Shown piece after piece: positions 11,645-21,942 of a stretch of DNA of 22,734 nucleotides. A program made the translations under genes and the position numbers. The stretch is from Hofstenia miamia (Eukaryota; Xenacoelomorpha; Acoela; Hofsteniidae), in the NCBI GenBank assembly GCA_900660155.1, contig CABFPE010000162.1:565233-587966 (forward strand), given 5' to 3'. The notes below the pieces were generated by a model. That model did no database searches and was not told the DNA's origin. It saw only the letters and a program-made list of their open reading frames with translations. Numbering within the stretch: the first letter of the stretch is position 1; each line of letters begins with the position of its first letter.

Positions 11645-13641
11645 TTGAAAACAATGCCAATTTCTTCTTAATTTTAGTTGTTATAGATGCATTCTACTTA
11701 CATATAATAATTGATAGTCAATTTTTAGAAACAAAATTTTTATTATGTAAAATCATCCAAAAAATACTATCTAAAACCTACTCACTGATTCTAAAAACAA
11801 ATCCTACTTTGCTTAAAAATCCTAACGCTTTCAAACGTGTAGGTTCAAAATCTTTAGTGTTTTTTTAATACATCATTTGAATGTATTCTTTTTAATTGTA
11901 CATTTACTACAATGGGAAAACGTTTAGTGAAAACTTAACTTATGAGATTCAAGTCACAAAACTCGCAGTCAATGGACTTACATAATGTACATAGTAGCTT
12001 AGAATTGCGGGTTCATTGGTTTTTGCTTTTTGTTGTTAATACTCAATTTTCAAAACACCACTGTCATAAAAAGCATTCGGTATTTCTCAATCCTTGTTTT
12101 ATGAACGATTTGATTTCCTTCATTTTCAATCTTCCATCTAATGTAGGTGCATGCTGTACTGCAAAAATATTCCGACATTATTTTTTAACTATAAGACTCA
12201 TACATTTTTTATGAATATTTCAGCATGATATGACAGGCATTCCTTATATATGCAACTATATCTTGAGCTGTGTTTGTGTAAATCGCGTTCTTCACTTCCA
12301 ATATCAATCAAATTTATTCTAACTTTCAATTTTTTTCATATACAAATCAATTGACTTTATCTAGAATTAGTTTCCCGCAGATTTCATGTCTTAAATATTT
12401 ATTACTTTCATCCTTCCCTTCCTACGTTCTCACATTAGCAAGTTCACTTCTTCAAACAACTCATTTTATTGGGCAATTTGTTATATAATTATATTTCAAC
12501 TTAAGTTTATTGAAACCGAGATATTTCAATTCTACGATGAAATGAAATTACTGGCAAAATATGATATATACGATAAATGATCATTTCCTTATCTGATCTT
12601 TTCTGTGTCTATATTTTTGTGTAAAACAATTTGTAAGCAAAAATACCAAGTTATAATTACAATATTATTGTACTGCACCCTACGTAAATTATCAAAATAA
12701 TAAATATCAAAAATTTTTAACTTGAAGTTTTTGTAATGGTTTTTGAAATTATTGAATGTTGACATCAGTGTTGCACAAATTACTTTATTCCTTGTTAGTA
12801 CATTGACAAGTATCATATTTATCATGAAGAGTAAAGTACTTGAATAATTTTTCAAGTGCGTATTATAAAGCATTCATAAACCAAATATTTTCAAAATACA
12901 TCTACCTCAATAAATAGTTTTGTTATAATGTTTTCCATTAGTATGTGGATTTAATTTCACTATAGGTTGGTCTTTTTTACTGAAGAAATCTTTGAAGTGC
13001 TGCTATTGTAGCTAGTAAAAGCAGCAGTGGGTGAATTTCTGTTTGAATTTCTATCTCTGATTTGACCACTGTGGAGGAAATGATAGTTTTGCAAAAATGT
13101 ATTTAAAACTCTATCACAAAATGTCAACATGTCTATTTATATTATCAAGTCCTTGCAAGTATTTCTTACAAGTGTCAAGTATGTAGTTTCAAGTGACAGC
13201 GATCCCTATTCAGAAATTCAATACTTGAGTATCAAATATTTGATCAATACCATGGTGCTGCGTGTATTAACAAGCAACATGTATTCGTAATCTTTGGCTA
13301 AGGTGTTCTCACCAATCAGAAAAGGTGTGCCTTAAATGTAAATTCACAGGAAATGAATGAATTTTGTTTTGTTAAAATATGTGGCTAAGGATAATATCAA
13401 AATAAAAAATAGCGTTCTTTGGCCTACTGTAATCCCGGTATGGCGATTGAGACCATGATATAACAAGTTGCTTGACGTAATCAAACTATAGAATTAGCTA
13501 ATTATACTTCTCTATGCTTATTGAATCATTTTTTATTTTTTCATAATGTGAAAACTACATGCAAATATAATGAGGCATTTATAATAAACAACTGTTTTCT
13601 CACATTTTGTTTGGCGTGCATTAAAACAAAGAATATTAGAG

Positions 13642-13642
<1 letters not shown>
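11645..13642. other. intergenic DNA 3' of alpha-tubulin
   Basis: Two kilobases of AT-rich DNA. Frames at 11942-12214 plus and 12589-12873 minus have the composition of chance translations. CAAGT words recur at 13147-13195, and a small GCTGCT/AGCAGC hairpin lies near 13001-13027. I see no gene. Confidence 0.5.
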
Positions 13643-13673
<31 letters not shown>

Positions 13674-13681
13674 NTATATAT
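13643..13681. repeat. (TA)n microsatellite containing an N
   Basis: About nineteen TA units interrupted only by an N at 13674. The true repeat length is probably unresolved. Confidence 0.95.
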
Positions 13682-13777
13682 GAGTTCCAGTCCTACTTAG
13701 TCCCATCGGAAATGGTTCTATGGTCCTGGTTCGTGTCATCTTGTTCCCATGAAATTTTCGGTTACTATTTCCAAATA

Positions 13778-13785
13778 GTCCCAGT
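13778..13785. repeat. target-site duplication, left (GTCCCAGT)
   Basis: Exact match to 13992-13999, directly outside the hAT copy between them. Confidence 0.85.
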
Positions 13786-13991
13786 CGGAGCTTTGTCGTG
13801 TACCACTTTTTTCGTATACCGGTATCATCATGTATTAGAGCTCTCGTGTATCGGTAATTCGTGTATTTGGGAGTCGTGTATTTTCATGTATTTTCGTGTN
13901 TTTATTTTGTTCGTATACCGTTACTTTCGTGTATCGTTATCACGATTTTCGCGTAGAATATCGTGTATCGGTAATACACGACAATGCTCTG
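13786..13991. mobile_element. 206-bp internally deleted hAT copy (copy A)
   Basis: The left end CGGAGCTTTGTCGTGTA and right end TACACGACAATGCTCTG are inverted repeats with two mismatches, flanked by the perfect 8-bp duplication GTCCCAGT. TCGTGTA-type words recur throughout. The left 114 bp and right 91 bp correspond to the two ends of the larger copy at 16080-16914. The missing interior coincides exactly with an N at 13900, so the deletion could be real or the interior may have been lost when two contigs were joined. Confidence 0.85.
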
Positions 13992-13999
13992 GTCCCAGT
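13992..13999. repeat. target-site duplication, right (GTCCCAGT)
   Basis: Partner of 13778-13785. The same octamer also follows the larger hAT copy, at 16915-16922, because it belongs to the duplicated flank. Confidence 0.85.
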
Positions 14000-14906
14000 C
14001 CCACTAAAGTACCTAGTGTCAGATCCTAATCCCATGTCACTGAATGACCCGGAAAATACTCATAGAAAGTATGAAACCGAAACAACAAATTAACAAAAAT
14101 ATAAAGATGTTCATAATTTTTTGTAACAATTTTGAGTGCATTTTATTATATACTACTGTAAGAATGTCAAAAAGCAGGCAATCAAATTTTAAAACACTGA
14201 ATTAGCAGATTTGATGACAACTTTGTATCTAAGAGTGTTTGAATTGTTGTAATAAACATTTGTAGTAATCCAGTTAGAATATCTGTAATTGAGGGATCAG
14301 ATTATTTCAATTGAAATTTCTGTAAAACATGAATATTAAATTTTGGGAAAACAAAACCTTCCTGAACATAACCAAATTAGGAGCAGGTGCAGGCACAGTT
14401 TTCTTTCGCATTAAAATACAGCTGATGAAACAATCAATAATACTAAGTGTTTCGAAACATTAGCTTACTATCAAATTTAACTTGCTTTTATTATGTTTTT
14501 GTTTCGATCTTGATTTTCTTTCAAAAAGTGCGAACTCATGTTTCATTATTTTATTATATAAGGACAGTTTATATTTACATGAGCTAGATAAAGCGTCAAA
14601 TGTAAGAAGGTGGGGGGGGGCACTCGCTAAAGTTTTTTTTAAATATAATATTAATGGCCATTAGTTAGCATTTTACCATACATTCGGTTATTATTTACAG
14701 TAATCTTAACCTGATTTAAAAGAATTTTACAAAAATCGCATTTTTATCGCATAATTTTTTATATTTCTAAGATTTTTGTGCACATGAATAATTTCTATCA
14801 AAAATGTTTATCATTCATATAGTAGAAGCATATTCACAAATAGCTGTGTCAATATTTATAAATTTCAAAATACTTAAAACGGTTATTCAAAAAAATTGTA
14901 AATCGG

Positions 14907-15488
14907 CAGACTTGTTCATGGATCTGGATTGAATCTGGATCTGAAAATAAATTCCATGGATCTCGGTGATATTTCATGGATGCAGCAGACGTTAGTATTG
15001 ACATAAATGCCAACAAAATTATCTTTGCATGTGAAGATATAATGTTGTAAATCTTAAAATTTATCTTTATGGGTCATTAGAATTTGGGTTGGACATAGGT
15101 TGCCATTTTTCTAAGAAACTATACATAACAGTGAACAAACCACTGCTAAAAACCTTATAGTTAGTACTTCTCCATTTTTTACAAATAAGATTACTTATAA
15201 ATTTAGTGCATAGAGATTTAAAAAGCAAATGATTTTTATGTACAAAATTATTGTGTTGTTCTTCTTATTTTTTATCAATATTTCTGTATATAACTCGAAA
15301 ATACTGTGGATATTGGAAGATATCATGGTATTGGAGATGGTACAAACTACTTATTTTGTTTTATACTTTATGATACTAACTGCTTTCTTTAATAACTTGC
15401 TTTTTAGTAATCCAGGAATTGATATATAAAAATTCTATGGGTCTGGAATGGATCTGATCCAAAAAAAATTAATCCATTGACAGGTATG
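14907..15488. mobile_element. candidate hAT-like MITE with GGATCTGG words (copy 1)
   Basis: The left end CAGACTTGTTCATGGATC and the reverse complement of the right end CATACCTGTCAATGGATT agree at 13 of 18 positions. GGATCTGGAT/GGATCTGATCC words lie inside both ends. The head CAGACTTGT is shared with the well-supported MITE at 8655, suggesting related families. The flanking octamers (TAAATCGG and TTATTCCG) agree at only 5 of 8 positions, so this is an old or mis-bounded insertion. There is no coding capacity. Confidence 0.5.
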
Positions 15489-15571
15489 TTATTCCGTAGA
15501 GTTTGACGTTGAAAAATTTCTATATCGGGCGTAAAACTTAACTTTAAAGTCCTACGTATTAACAGATATTN

Positions 15572-16079
15572 GGGTCATGTAGCACTTCACAGCGGAACTT
15601 CCCAATTTTGATAATGACCGCTATGCACGAAAGGTCTGAAAGGACCATAAATTATTGGTCCAAGACCAAGTTTCATGTAAATTATTGGTCCCACATGCAT
15701 AAAAAGACATATCCCAGTAAATATTCTTATTCCATCATGTTTACCTGTGATCCCATGGGATACATTTCATTTGGAAACGGAATTTTGAAAAAATTATGAA
15801 GGTTTTTTTGGAATCTGAGGTCCCAGTCCCATTTTGGTACCAAGTGCGTCGAAATTTTAATTTCCTGGGCATTGAAACTACTAAATCCCATGGGAATAGC
15901 GGGTCATGTAGCACTTCACAGTGGAAATTCCTAAAGTTACCCACAGAAAATCGGCTGTTGGGGCTAAAAGCCTCAAACTTCGCATAGATGTGCTCAACAT
16001 GGATACAATTATCACTGTATAGTCAAAGTCCACATAACTCAAAAATTGGGGATTTCTGAATGGAAAAACCGCTGTGTAC
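15572..16079. repeat. decayed dispersed-repeat region with TCCCA words
   Basis: GGGTCATGTAGCACTTCACA begins at 15572 and again at 15901, each followed by a similar GGAA-TTCC tail. TAAATTATTGGTCC occurs twice near 15650-15690. TCCCATGGGA and GTCCCAGTCCC words are frequent. The sequence from 15820 resembles the flank of the hAT insertion at 13992, so both seem to belong to one repeat family. Short open frames here on both strands look like chance. Confidence 0.5.
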
Positions 16080-16914
16080 CAGAGCATTGTCGTGTACCAC
16101 TTTTTTCGTATACCGGTATTATCGTGTATTAGAGCTCTCGTGTATCGGTATTTCGTGTATTTGGGAGTCGTGTATTTTCATGTATTTTCGTGTATTTAGG
16201 AAAACTTATTAAACCCAGAAAAATTTATTCTTCAAAAGAAACTTGCACTAGGCATTCTAAATTTTTGGGTAAAATTGAGCTGCGTTTATCGCTGGAGCAA
16301 GGCTTACATACCGAAAACATCCGTTCAATAGAACTACTGCTTGCGGGTATGGCCAGAATTTCATAAACAGCATTTTTGAAATACCTGCACATGGGGGACT
16401 GCTCCCAGAATTTTACAATCTCGTCGTTTACCATCTAGATATGAAAGTAAAAAATTTCCTTCATTGCATTAACTGAAGCTATTTCTGTAGAAAAACTGGT
16501 CAGTGCTTGTTCAAGCATTTGCAAAACAGGAATGACTCGGTGTATATTGATCGTAGCAGTTTGTAGAAGATCGCTTGCATCCCTGAGATACTATAAAATT
16601 TCGCATAATTTGGATAATTCTTGTGTTTCAATATCACGAATTCTCAGATAGCTTCTATCACACTCAGTCAATGCTTCGTTTTTTTAAGTCGATTTTTTCA
16701 GAACATGGGCAACTAGTCTGAATTCAGAATTCCAGCGAGTCTCATTTGGTTTTGGCACGGACAGATCCAATTGATACCTGAAATGCGAGCTTCATGTAGT
16801 ATACACGATTTTCGTGTAGTATTTTTATTTTGTTCGTATACCGTTACTTTCGTGTATCGTTATCACGATTTTCGTGTAGAATATCGTGTATCGGTAATAC
16901 ACGACAATGCTCTG
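16080..16914. mobile_element. 835-bp hAT copy with transposase relic (copy B)
   Basis: The left end CAGAGCATTGTCGTGTA and right end TACACGACAATGCTCTG form a perfect 17-bp terminal inverted repeat of the CAGNG type. TCGTGTA and CGTGTATCG words are clustered in about 115 bp at each end. The interior carries a minus-strand transposase remnant (16225-16791) lacking most of the catalytic part, so the element is non-autonomous. Flanking octamers differ (CTGTGTAC left, GTCCCAGT right), whereas the right flank is identical to that of copy A. Either recombination between hAT copies or an assembly join has brought together ends of two insertions. Confidence 0.88.
16225..16791 (-). pseudogene. hAT transposase relic
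   Basis: Reading the minus strand from 16791 to 16225 in one continuous frame gives ETRWNSEFRLVAHVL near the start, matching the hAT TRWNS motif. An alpha-helical stretch follows, then FWEQ and ILAIPASSSSIERMFSV, the signature of the C-terminal dimerisation domain (IPASSA..ER.FS), ending at a stop at 16225-16227. The frame is interrupted by three stops (16684-16686, 16591-16593 and 16435-16437) but needs no frameshift. The N-terminal BED-type zinc finger and most of the RNase H-like catalytic core are absent, and little sequence separates TRWNS from the dimerisation domain, so a large internal deletion is inferred. A live transposase of this superfamily usually has 500-700 residues. This copy is dead. 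Confidence 0.88.
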
Positions 16915-18493
16915 GTCCCAGTCCCACTAAAGTACCTAGTGTCAGATCCTAATCCCATGTCACTGAATGACCCGGAAAATACTCATAGAAAGTATGAAAC
17001 CGAAACAACAAATTAACAAAAATATAAAGATGTTCATAATTTTTTGTAACAATTTTGAGTGCATTTTATTATATACTACTGTAAGAATGTCAAAAAGCAG
17101 GCAATCAAATTTTAAAACACTGAATTAGCAGATTTGATGACAACTTTGTATCTAAGAGTGTTTGAATTGTTGTAATAAACATTTGTAGTAATCCAGTTAG
17201 AATATCTGTAATTGAGGGATCAGATTATTTCAATTGAAATTTCTGTAAAACATGAATATTAAATTTTGGGAAAACAAAACCTTCCTGAACATAACCAAAT
17301 TAGGAGCAGGTGCAGGCACAGTTTTCTTTCGCATTAAAATACAGCTGATGAAACAATCAATAATACTAAGTGTTTCGAAACATTAGCTTACTATCAAATT
17401 TAACTTGCTTTTATTATGTTTTTGTTTCGATCTTGATTTTCTTTCAAAAAGTGCGAACTCATGTTTCATTATTTTTTTATATAAGGACAGTTTATATTTA
17501 CATGAGCTAGATAAAGCGTCAAATGTAAGAAGGTGGGGGGGGGCACTCGCTAAAGTTTTTTTTAAATATAATATTAATGGCCATTAGTTAGCATTTTACC
17601 ATACATTCGGTTATTATTTACAGTAATCTTAACCTGATTTAAAAGAATTTTACAAAAATCGCATTTTTATCGCATAATTTTTTATATTTCTAAGATTTTT
17701 GTGCACATGAATAATTTCTATCAAAAATGTTTATCATTCATATAGTAGAAGCATATTCACAAATAGCTGTGTCAATATTTATAAATTTCAAAATACTTAA
17801 AACGGTTATTCAAAAAAATTGTAAATCGGCAGACTTGTTCATGGATCTGGATTGAATCTGGATCTGAAAATAAATTCCATGGATCTCGGTGATATTTCAT
17901 GGATGCAGCAGACGTTAGTATTGACATAAATGCCAACAAAATTATCTTTGCATGTGAAGATATAATGTTGTAAATCTTAAAATTTATCTTTATGGGTCAT
18001 TAGAATTTGGGTTGGACATAGGTTGCCATTTTTCTAAGAAACTATACATAACAGTGAACAAACCACTGCTAAAAACCTTATAGTTAGTACTTCTCCATTT
18101 TTTACAAATAAGATTACTTATAAATTTAGTGCATAGAGATTTAAAAAGCAAATGATTTTTATGTACAAAATTATTGTGTTGTTCTTCTTATTTTTTATCA
18201 ATATTTCTGTATATAACTCGAAAATACTGTGGATATTGGAAGATATCATGGTATTGGAGATGGTACAAACTACTTATTTTGTTTTATACTTTATGATACT
18301 AACTGCTTTCTTTAATAACTTGCTTTTTAGTAATCCAGGAATTGATATATAAAAATTCTATGGGTCTGGAATGGATCTGATCCAAAAAAAATTAATCCAT
18401 TGACAGGTATGTTATTCCGTAGAGTTTGACGTTGAAAAATTTCTATATCGGGCGTAAAACTTAACTTTAAAGTCCTACGTATTAACAGATATT
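16824..18493. repeat. duplicated segment, copy 2 (1670 bp)
   Basis: Near-identical partner of 13901-15570 in the same orientation. On this side the sequence continues without Ns on both flanks: leftwards into the interior of hAT copy B and rightwards into single-copy DNA at 18494. This copy is therefore the better supported of the two. Confidence 0.95.
17830..18411. mobile_element. candidate hAT-like MITE with GGATCTGG words (copy 2)
   Basis: Same element as 14907-15488, carried along by the segment duplication. The evidence and doubts are the same. Confidence 0.5.
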
Positions 18494-19149
18494 GTATTTA
18501 TTCTATGAGTCATAACACTGGAACATCTGTTTATAATTAAATGAATGCAATTATGAAGCAAGGGAAAGCTGCCAAACGTGTATTTGGAAGAAAAAATGTT
18601 TTACATTTGCAGAACAATAATTTATTAATTGATATTTGTAACGAAGATATTATTTCTGACCTTACAAAAAAGTAGTTGAATTACATATCCATAATAATAT
18701 GAACAGATTTTTGCAAACCTTTACAAAGAATATGCAACTTATTCTTTGGCCCATTTTGAAAGAGCGCCTGACAGTATATAAGAAACTGCGAACTTTTTTG
18801 AAACATTTTGAACATTTCTTGAAAAGTGAGTTTCTTAAATCATTCCAAGACATGTTAAATGCAATTAAATTGAAAAGAAGTGGAGCATGAAATTTGTTAA
18901 TAACTTTAATAATTGCAAAATTGTAATTGCTACATATTGTGTGAGGCGTTTAATGTTATTGTCAAACATGGAAGTAAATGGCATCAGAATATTAAACCAC
19001 ATTTAAATTATATTAAATTATGGTAGTTGTCGCTTAAATTTAGATGACTTTTGCTACCACCTGTCAAACATGTTTTCATTAATTTACATTTAATTATTTT
19101 AAGCCCAAACTTTTCTAAACATGACTTTGTTTCAACTATGGAACTTGCT
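18494..19149. other. intergenic DNA, no supportable gene
   Basis: Two short plus-strand frames lie close together: about 43 codons from the ATG at 18541, and 18699-18890 (63 codons, lysine- and phenylalanine-rich, helical). They are separated by stops and in different frames. Composition is somewhat less random than in the neighbours, but I recognise no family and their lengths are within chance. Nothing else is seen. Confidence 0.5.
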
Positions 19150-19565
19150 TATACTTTGTCTCTACTATTTTACCAACTTTAGCTTTAATGATCTTTCAAG
19201 TTCTTTCAAGTTCATATCAGTTTTCTTAAGAGTGTCACTATAGCAAGAAAGTTATTAGTTTTGTTTTTTAAAGCATAACATTGGAGCTGGTCTTTTCAAA
19301 ATATCATAACGTTATTGAAGATTGGTATTTATATATGAATTTTATTCGTTATTTAATTTGAGATATTTTGCACTTTGAGAATGCAATGCAATATAGAATT
19401 AATTTTGGTCCTTAAAAACTAGTTGCTCCTAAATATACTCAAAGGCATATTTTTATATCCCAAATTGATTTTTTTTTAGTTATAGTAACAATTTTAAAAA
19501 TTCTTATAAGTAATTGAAAGAATTTGAAACATCTTTAAATTCTAAGTTTGTAACAGTTCCATGCT
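19150..19565 (-). repeat. foldback repeat, copy 1 (inverted)
   Basis: Read on the minus strand, this stretch aligns along its length with 19615-20035. Shared blocks include AATCTTCAATAAC, TTTAAAAAACAAAAC and GAACTTGAAAGATC. Each copy carries the same ~80-bp motif at both ends in opposite orientation, with TTTCAAGTTCTTATAAG at its core. Divergence is considerable and no target duplication was found, so family is unknown. Confidence 0.75.
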
Positions 19566-19614
19566 CATTCAAATTCAATATGTACAAGGGCATATTTCAA
19601 CTTTTTTCAACTGT

Positions 19615-20035
19615 CCAAATTCCCCCTGAAACTGTTACTAACTTAAACTTTAAACATCTTTCAAGTTCTTATAAGAATTTTAAAATTGTCACTACAATTA
19701 GAAAAAAATCAATTTGCATTTTTAAAGAGTTGTATTGGAGAATATGGTATGATAACTTTGTTTTCATAGATCAAAATCAATTCTGTATTCCATTAATACA
19801 TTGCATTTCATTCTGAAAGTTTGAAATAACTCAACTTAAATTATCAAGCAAATTAATATTTTGTAGCGAATCTTCAATAACTTCATGTTATTTTGAGGGA
19901 AACAGTTTCAATGGTATGTTTTAAAAAACAAAACAAATAATTTTCAAGTCACAGTGACATTTTTAAGAAAACTTATAAGAACTTGAAAGATCTTTAAAGT
20001 TTAAGGTGGCAATAGTTCCTTGGGTCAAGCTGTTG
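19615..20035 (+). repeat. foldback repeat, copy 2
   Basis: Partner of 19150-19565 in opposite orientation, about 50 bp away. The left-end motif lies at about 19630-19705 and its inverted partner at about 19940-20030. An open frame of 100 codons at 19514-19816 crosses copy 2 and the end of copy 1 and is presumably chance. Confidence 0.75.
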
Positions 20036-20300
20036 TTTTTGTACCTACAGGTGGAAGCTCATACTTCACACACATTTTTCAAGACTTTATAGCAAAGCAT
20101 CGAAATCAGCCACATGGTTACAAAATTTAAATTTTTCTATTTTTAAATCTAGAAAGAATATCATAGTTTGTCAAAGCCAAACATGCAAACTTAGGGGCTC
20201 CTAGGGGAGTTTTTCTTCTTTACAACTGTGAGGTTTATATTTACAACCGCTCTTAGAATTTGCCTTGATACGTAACAGTAAGAAACATAGAAACTCTTAC

Positions 20301-20448
20301 GATGTTGATGACCTTCGTCATTGAAAGCGGAGTGGTTGCCGACATTGAATTGTTGGTGATTTCGTCTTTTTTGTTCATTAGGTATATTTCAAAAATCCAA
20401 ATTGGTGGGATCGTCGCTAATAAATATAGAAACACACAGGGACAAAAC
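20301..20448 (-). CDS. TMEM26: TMEM26-like protein, coding exon 2
   Basis: On the minus strand a GCATTTTTTAG acceptor ends at 20449, and the exon opens with G, completing the tryptophan codon split by exon 1. It then encodes FCPCVFLYLLATIPPIWIFE, followed by IYLMNKKDE. This lines up with the third membrane segment of vertebrate TMEM26 (WFSPAIFLYLISIVP..W..EL). It holds residues 82-130: one hydrophobic helix (about 84-104) and a polar loop with an NNS glycosylation sequon. The donor is taken as GTAAGAG after 20301, giving 148 bp and phase 0. The frame stays open to 20253 beyond the donor, so the exact 3' edge is less certain than the 5' edge. Later conserved parts of the family (a GRWLLP-type stretch and further helices) were not found downstream in this window. 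Confidence 0.82.
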
Positions 20449-21942
20449 CTAAAAAATGCATTTTCACGAAGTTGACAAAGGTAGCCGTAAAAGCCTGTTT
20501 GGTAAATTTACATTTTGTTGTGAGACTCAAGTTGAATATAGTGACTCCAAAATAACATGGACTTTTTTGTTTAGAGTGTTCTCAAACTATATTTTAAAAA
20601 AAATATTGAAACATAATAGTGTAGGCAATTACAAACCTGTAACAAACAGCAGCAATAATGTTTTGAAAATAATCTCAATTTTGCCTAATATAGGTCTGCG
20701 TACATGTAACGGTACCTATATCAAGAGGTGTGCTGGAGTTCGAACGTGTAGATATGTCTACAAGTTTTTTCGCATTTCTTCTGCTAATTTTACAAGTTGA
20801 TGAAAAGGTATTTTAGTTAGATTGTAAGAAGTTGAAACTACTGGTCGATATTTCGACAGAAGAAAATTATCTCTATTTGAAAATCATCACAATTAGATGA
20901 ACAAATAGAGTACATATTATAAATCAAATACATAAAAATCATACAATTTCCACAACATAAATTTGGATTCTGGTAAATTTCTTGTTCGCTTAGTTATACA
21001 ATCATTTATATAGACATTAAAATTTCACCATTATTATTCCAGTTTTTTGAAAAGAGCAGAGTTATTTGGAAATTGAAAATGCTCAAATGTTTTAATTTGC
21101 CGCACTGGCTTAGCTAAATATTCACAGTAGCTTATTGCTGTTCTTAAAAAGAATTCTTCTTTTGAATTAAAATAGATTGAAACTGCGTTTCCAGAGAAAA
21201 TCAAAAGATTTAGAGAACTGAAAGAATTAACGTAATTCTGTTAATAATTCTTTAGAAATTTGTTAATATTGAATCATGAATAATATATGAAGATCTTGCA
21301 TTTGAGAACTTAAAGCTTCTCCTTCATAAAATTTTGTTCATACGGTTTACTCCTACAGCAATTTATAAGCGTTATACGAAGTAATAAAATAACTATTGAT
21401 TCACATACTAGATTTTACCACATGGCAGATTTTATTATGCAGCAATGAAGAAGAGAAATTAGTTCTGCATAAAGTTACGAAATAATATTTACCGGTAGTG
21501 GGGTTGAAAAATGTTTTTGCTACGGACAAATTTAGTCATTCGCGTTTTCTAAAACATATATTAGAAAAAACTTTGAGAGATTTGAATAGCCAAAAAATGC
21601 TAATAATATTTTTGAACTAGGGCACTTGACATTTTCTTTTGCAGTGTAGGGCTATTAAATACATATCTGTGAAGAAAGTATGCTAAGTTAGATCATTGTG
21701 AATGTATTTTTCAACCAATTCACATAGTTCTTCTATCAGAGTAGTTGTCTTACAACAAATTTTTCATAAAATCTTGTCTTGCAAAAACATTGTAGCTGTA
21801 AATTTTTTAAAAAGTATGTTTCAAAAACTGTCAGCGCGAGAAAAAAGTTGTTTATTTTTTAAGGCATGCCCTTTTTTCATATAATCCATATTAGAAAAAT
21901 GAAGATTAATACTGATATGTTCTACTATCTGTATACACTTAC
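20449..21942 (-). other. intron 1 of the TMEM26-like gene
   Basis: A 1494-bp intron, GTAAGTG at the donor and TTTTTTAG at the acceptor, phase 2. It is AT-rich with no repeat I can define. A 114-codon open frame on the opposite strand (20456-20800) has no recognisable features and lies entirely in the intron, so I do not call it a gene. Confidence 0.8.

Larger units (their letters stand above)
13901..15570. repeat. duplicated segment, copy 1 (1670 bp)
   Basis: This segment is repeated at 16824-18493 with a constant 2923-bp offset and no length change. I found only two differences (13952 C versus 16875 T, and 14553 A versus 17476 T), so identity is about 99.9 percent. Its boundaries are the two Ns at 13900 and 15571. 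It contains the right end of a hAT copy, unique-looking AT-rich DNA, a G9 tract and a candidate MITE (14907-15488). Short frames at 14482-14664 and 15229-15429 occur in both copies but have no recognisable features. Confidence 0.95.

Noticed and set aside
15229..15429. 66-codon hydrophobic frame, present again at 18152-18352
   Set aside because: Its repetition is explained by the segment duplication; it lies inside a candidate MITE and has no family resemblance beyond being hydrophobic.
20739..20749. GAGTTCGAACG, resembling a tRNA T-loop
   Set aside because: No supporting stems or A box.
20456..20800. 114-codon plus-strand frame
   Set aside because: Lies within the intron of the TMEM26-like gene on the other strand, has no motif, and composition fits chance translation.
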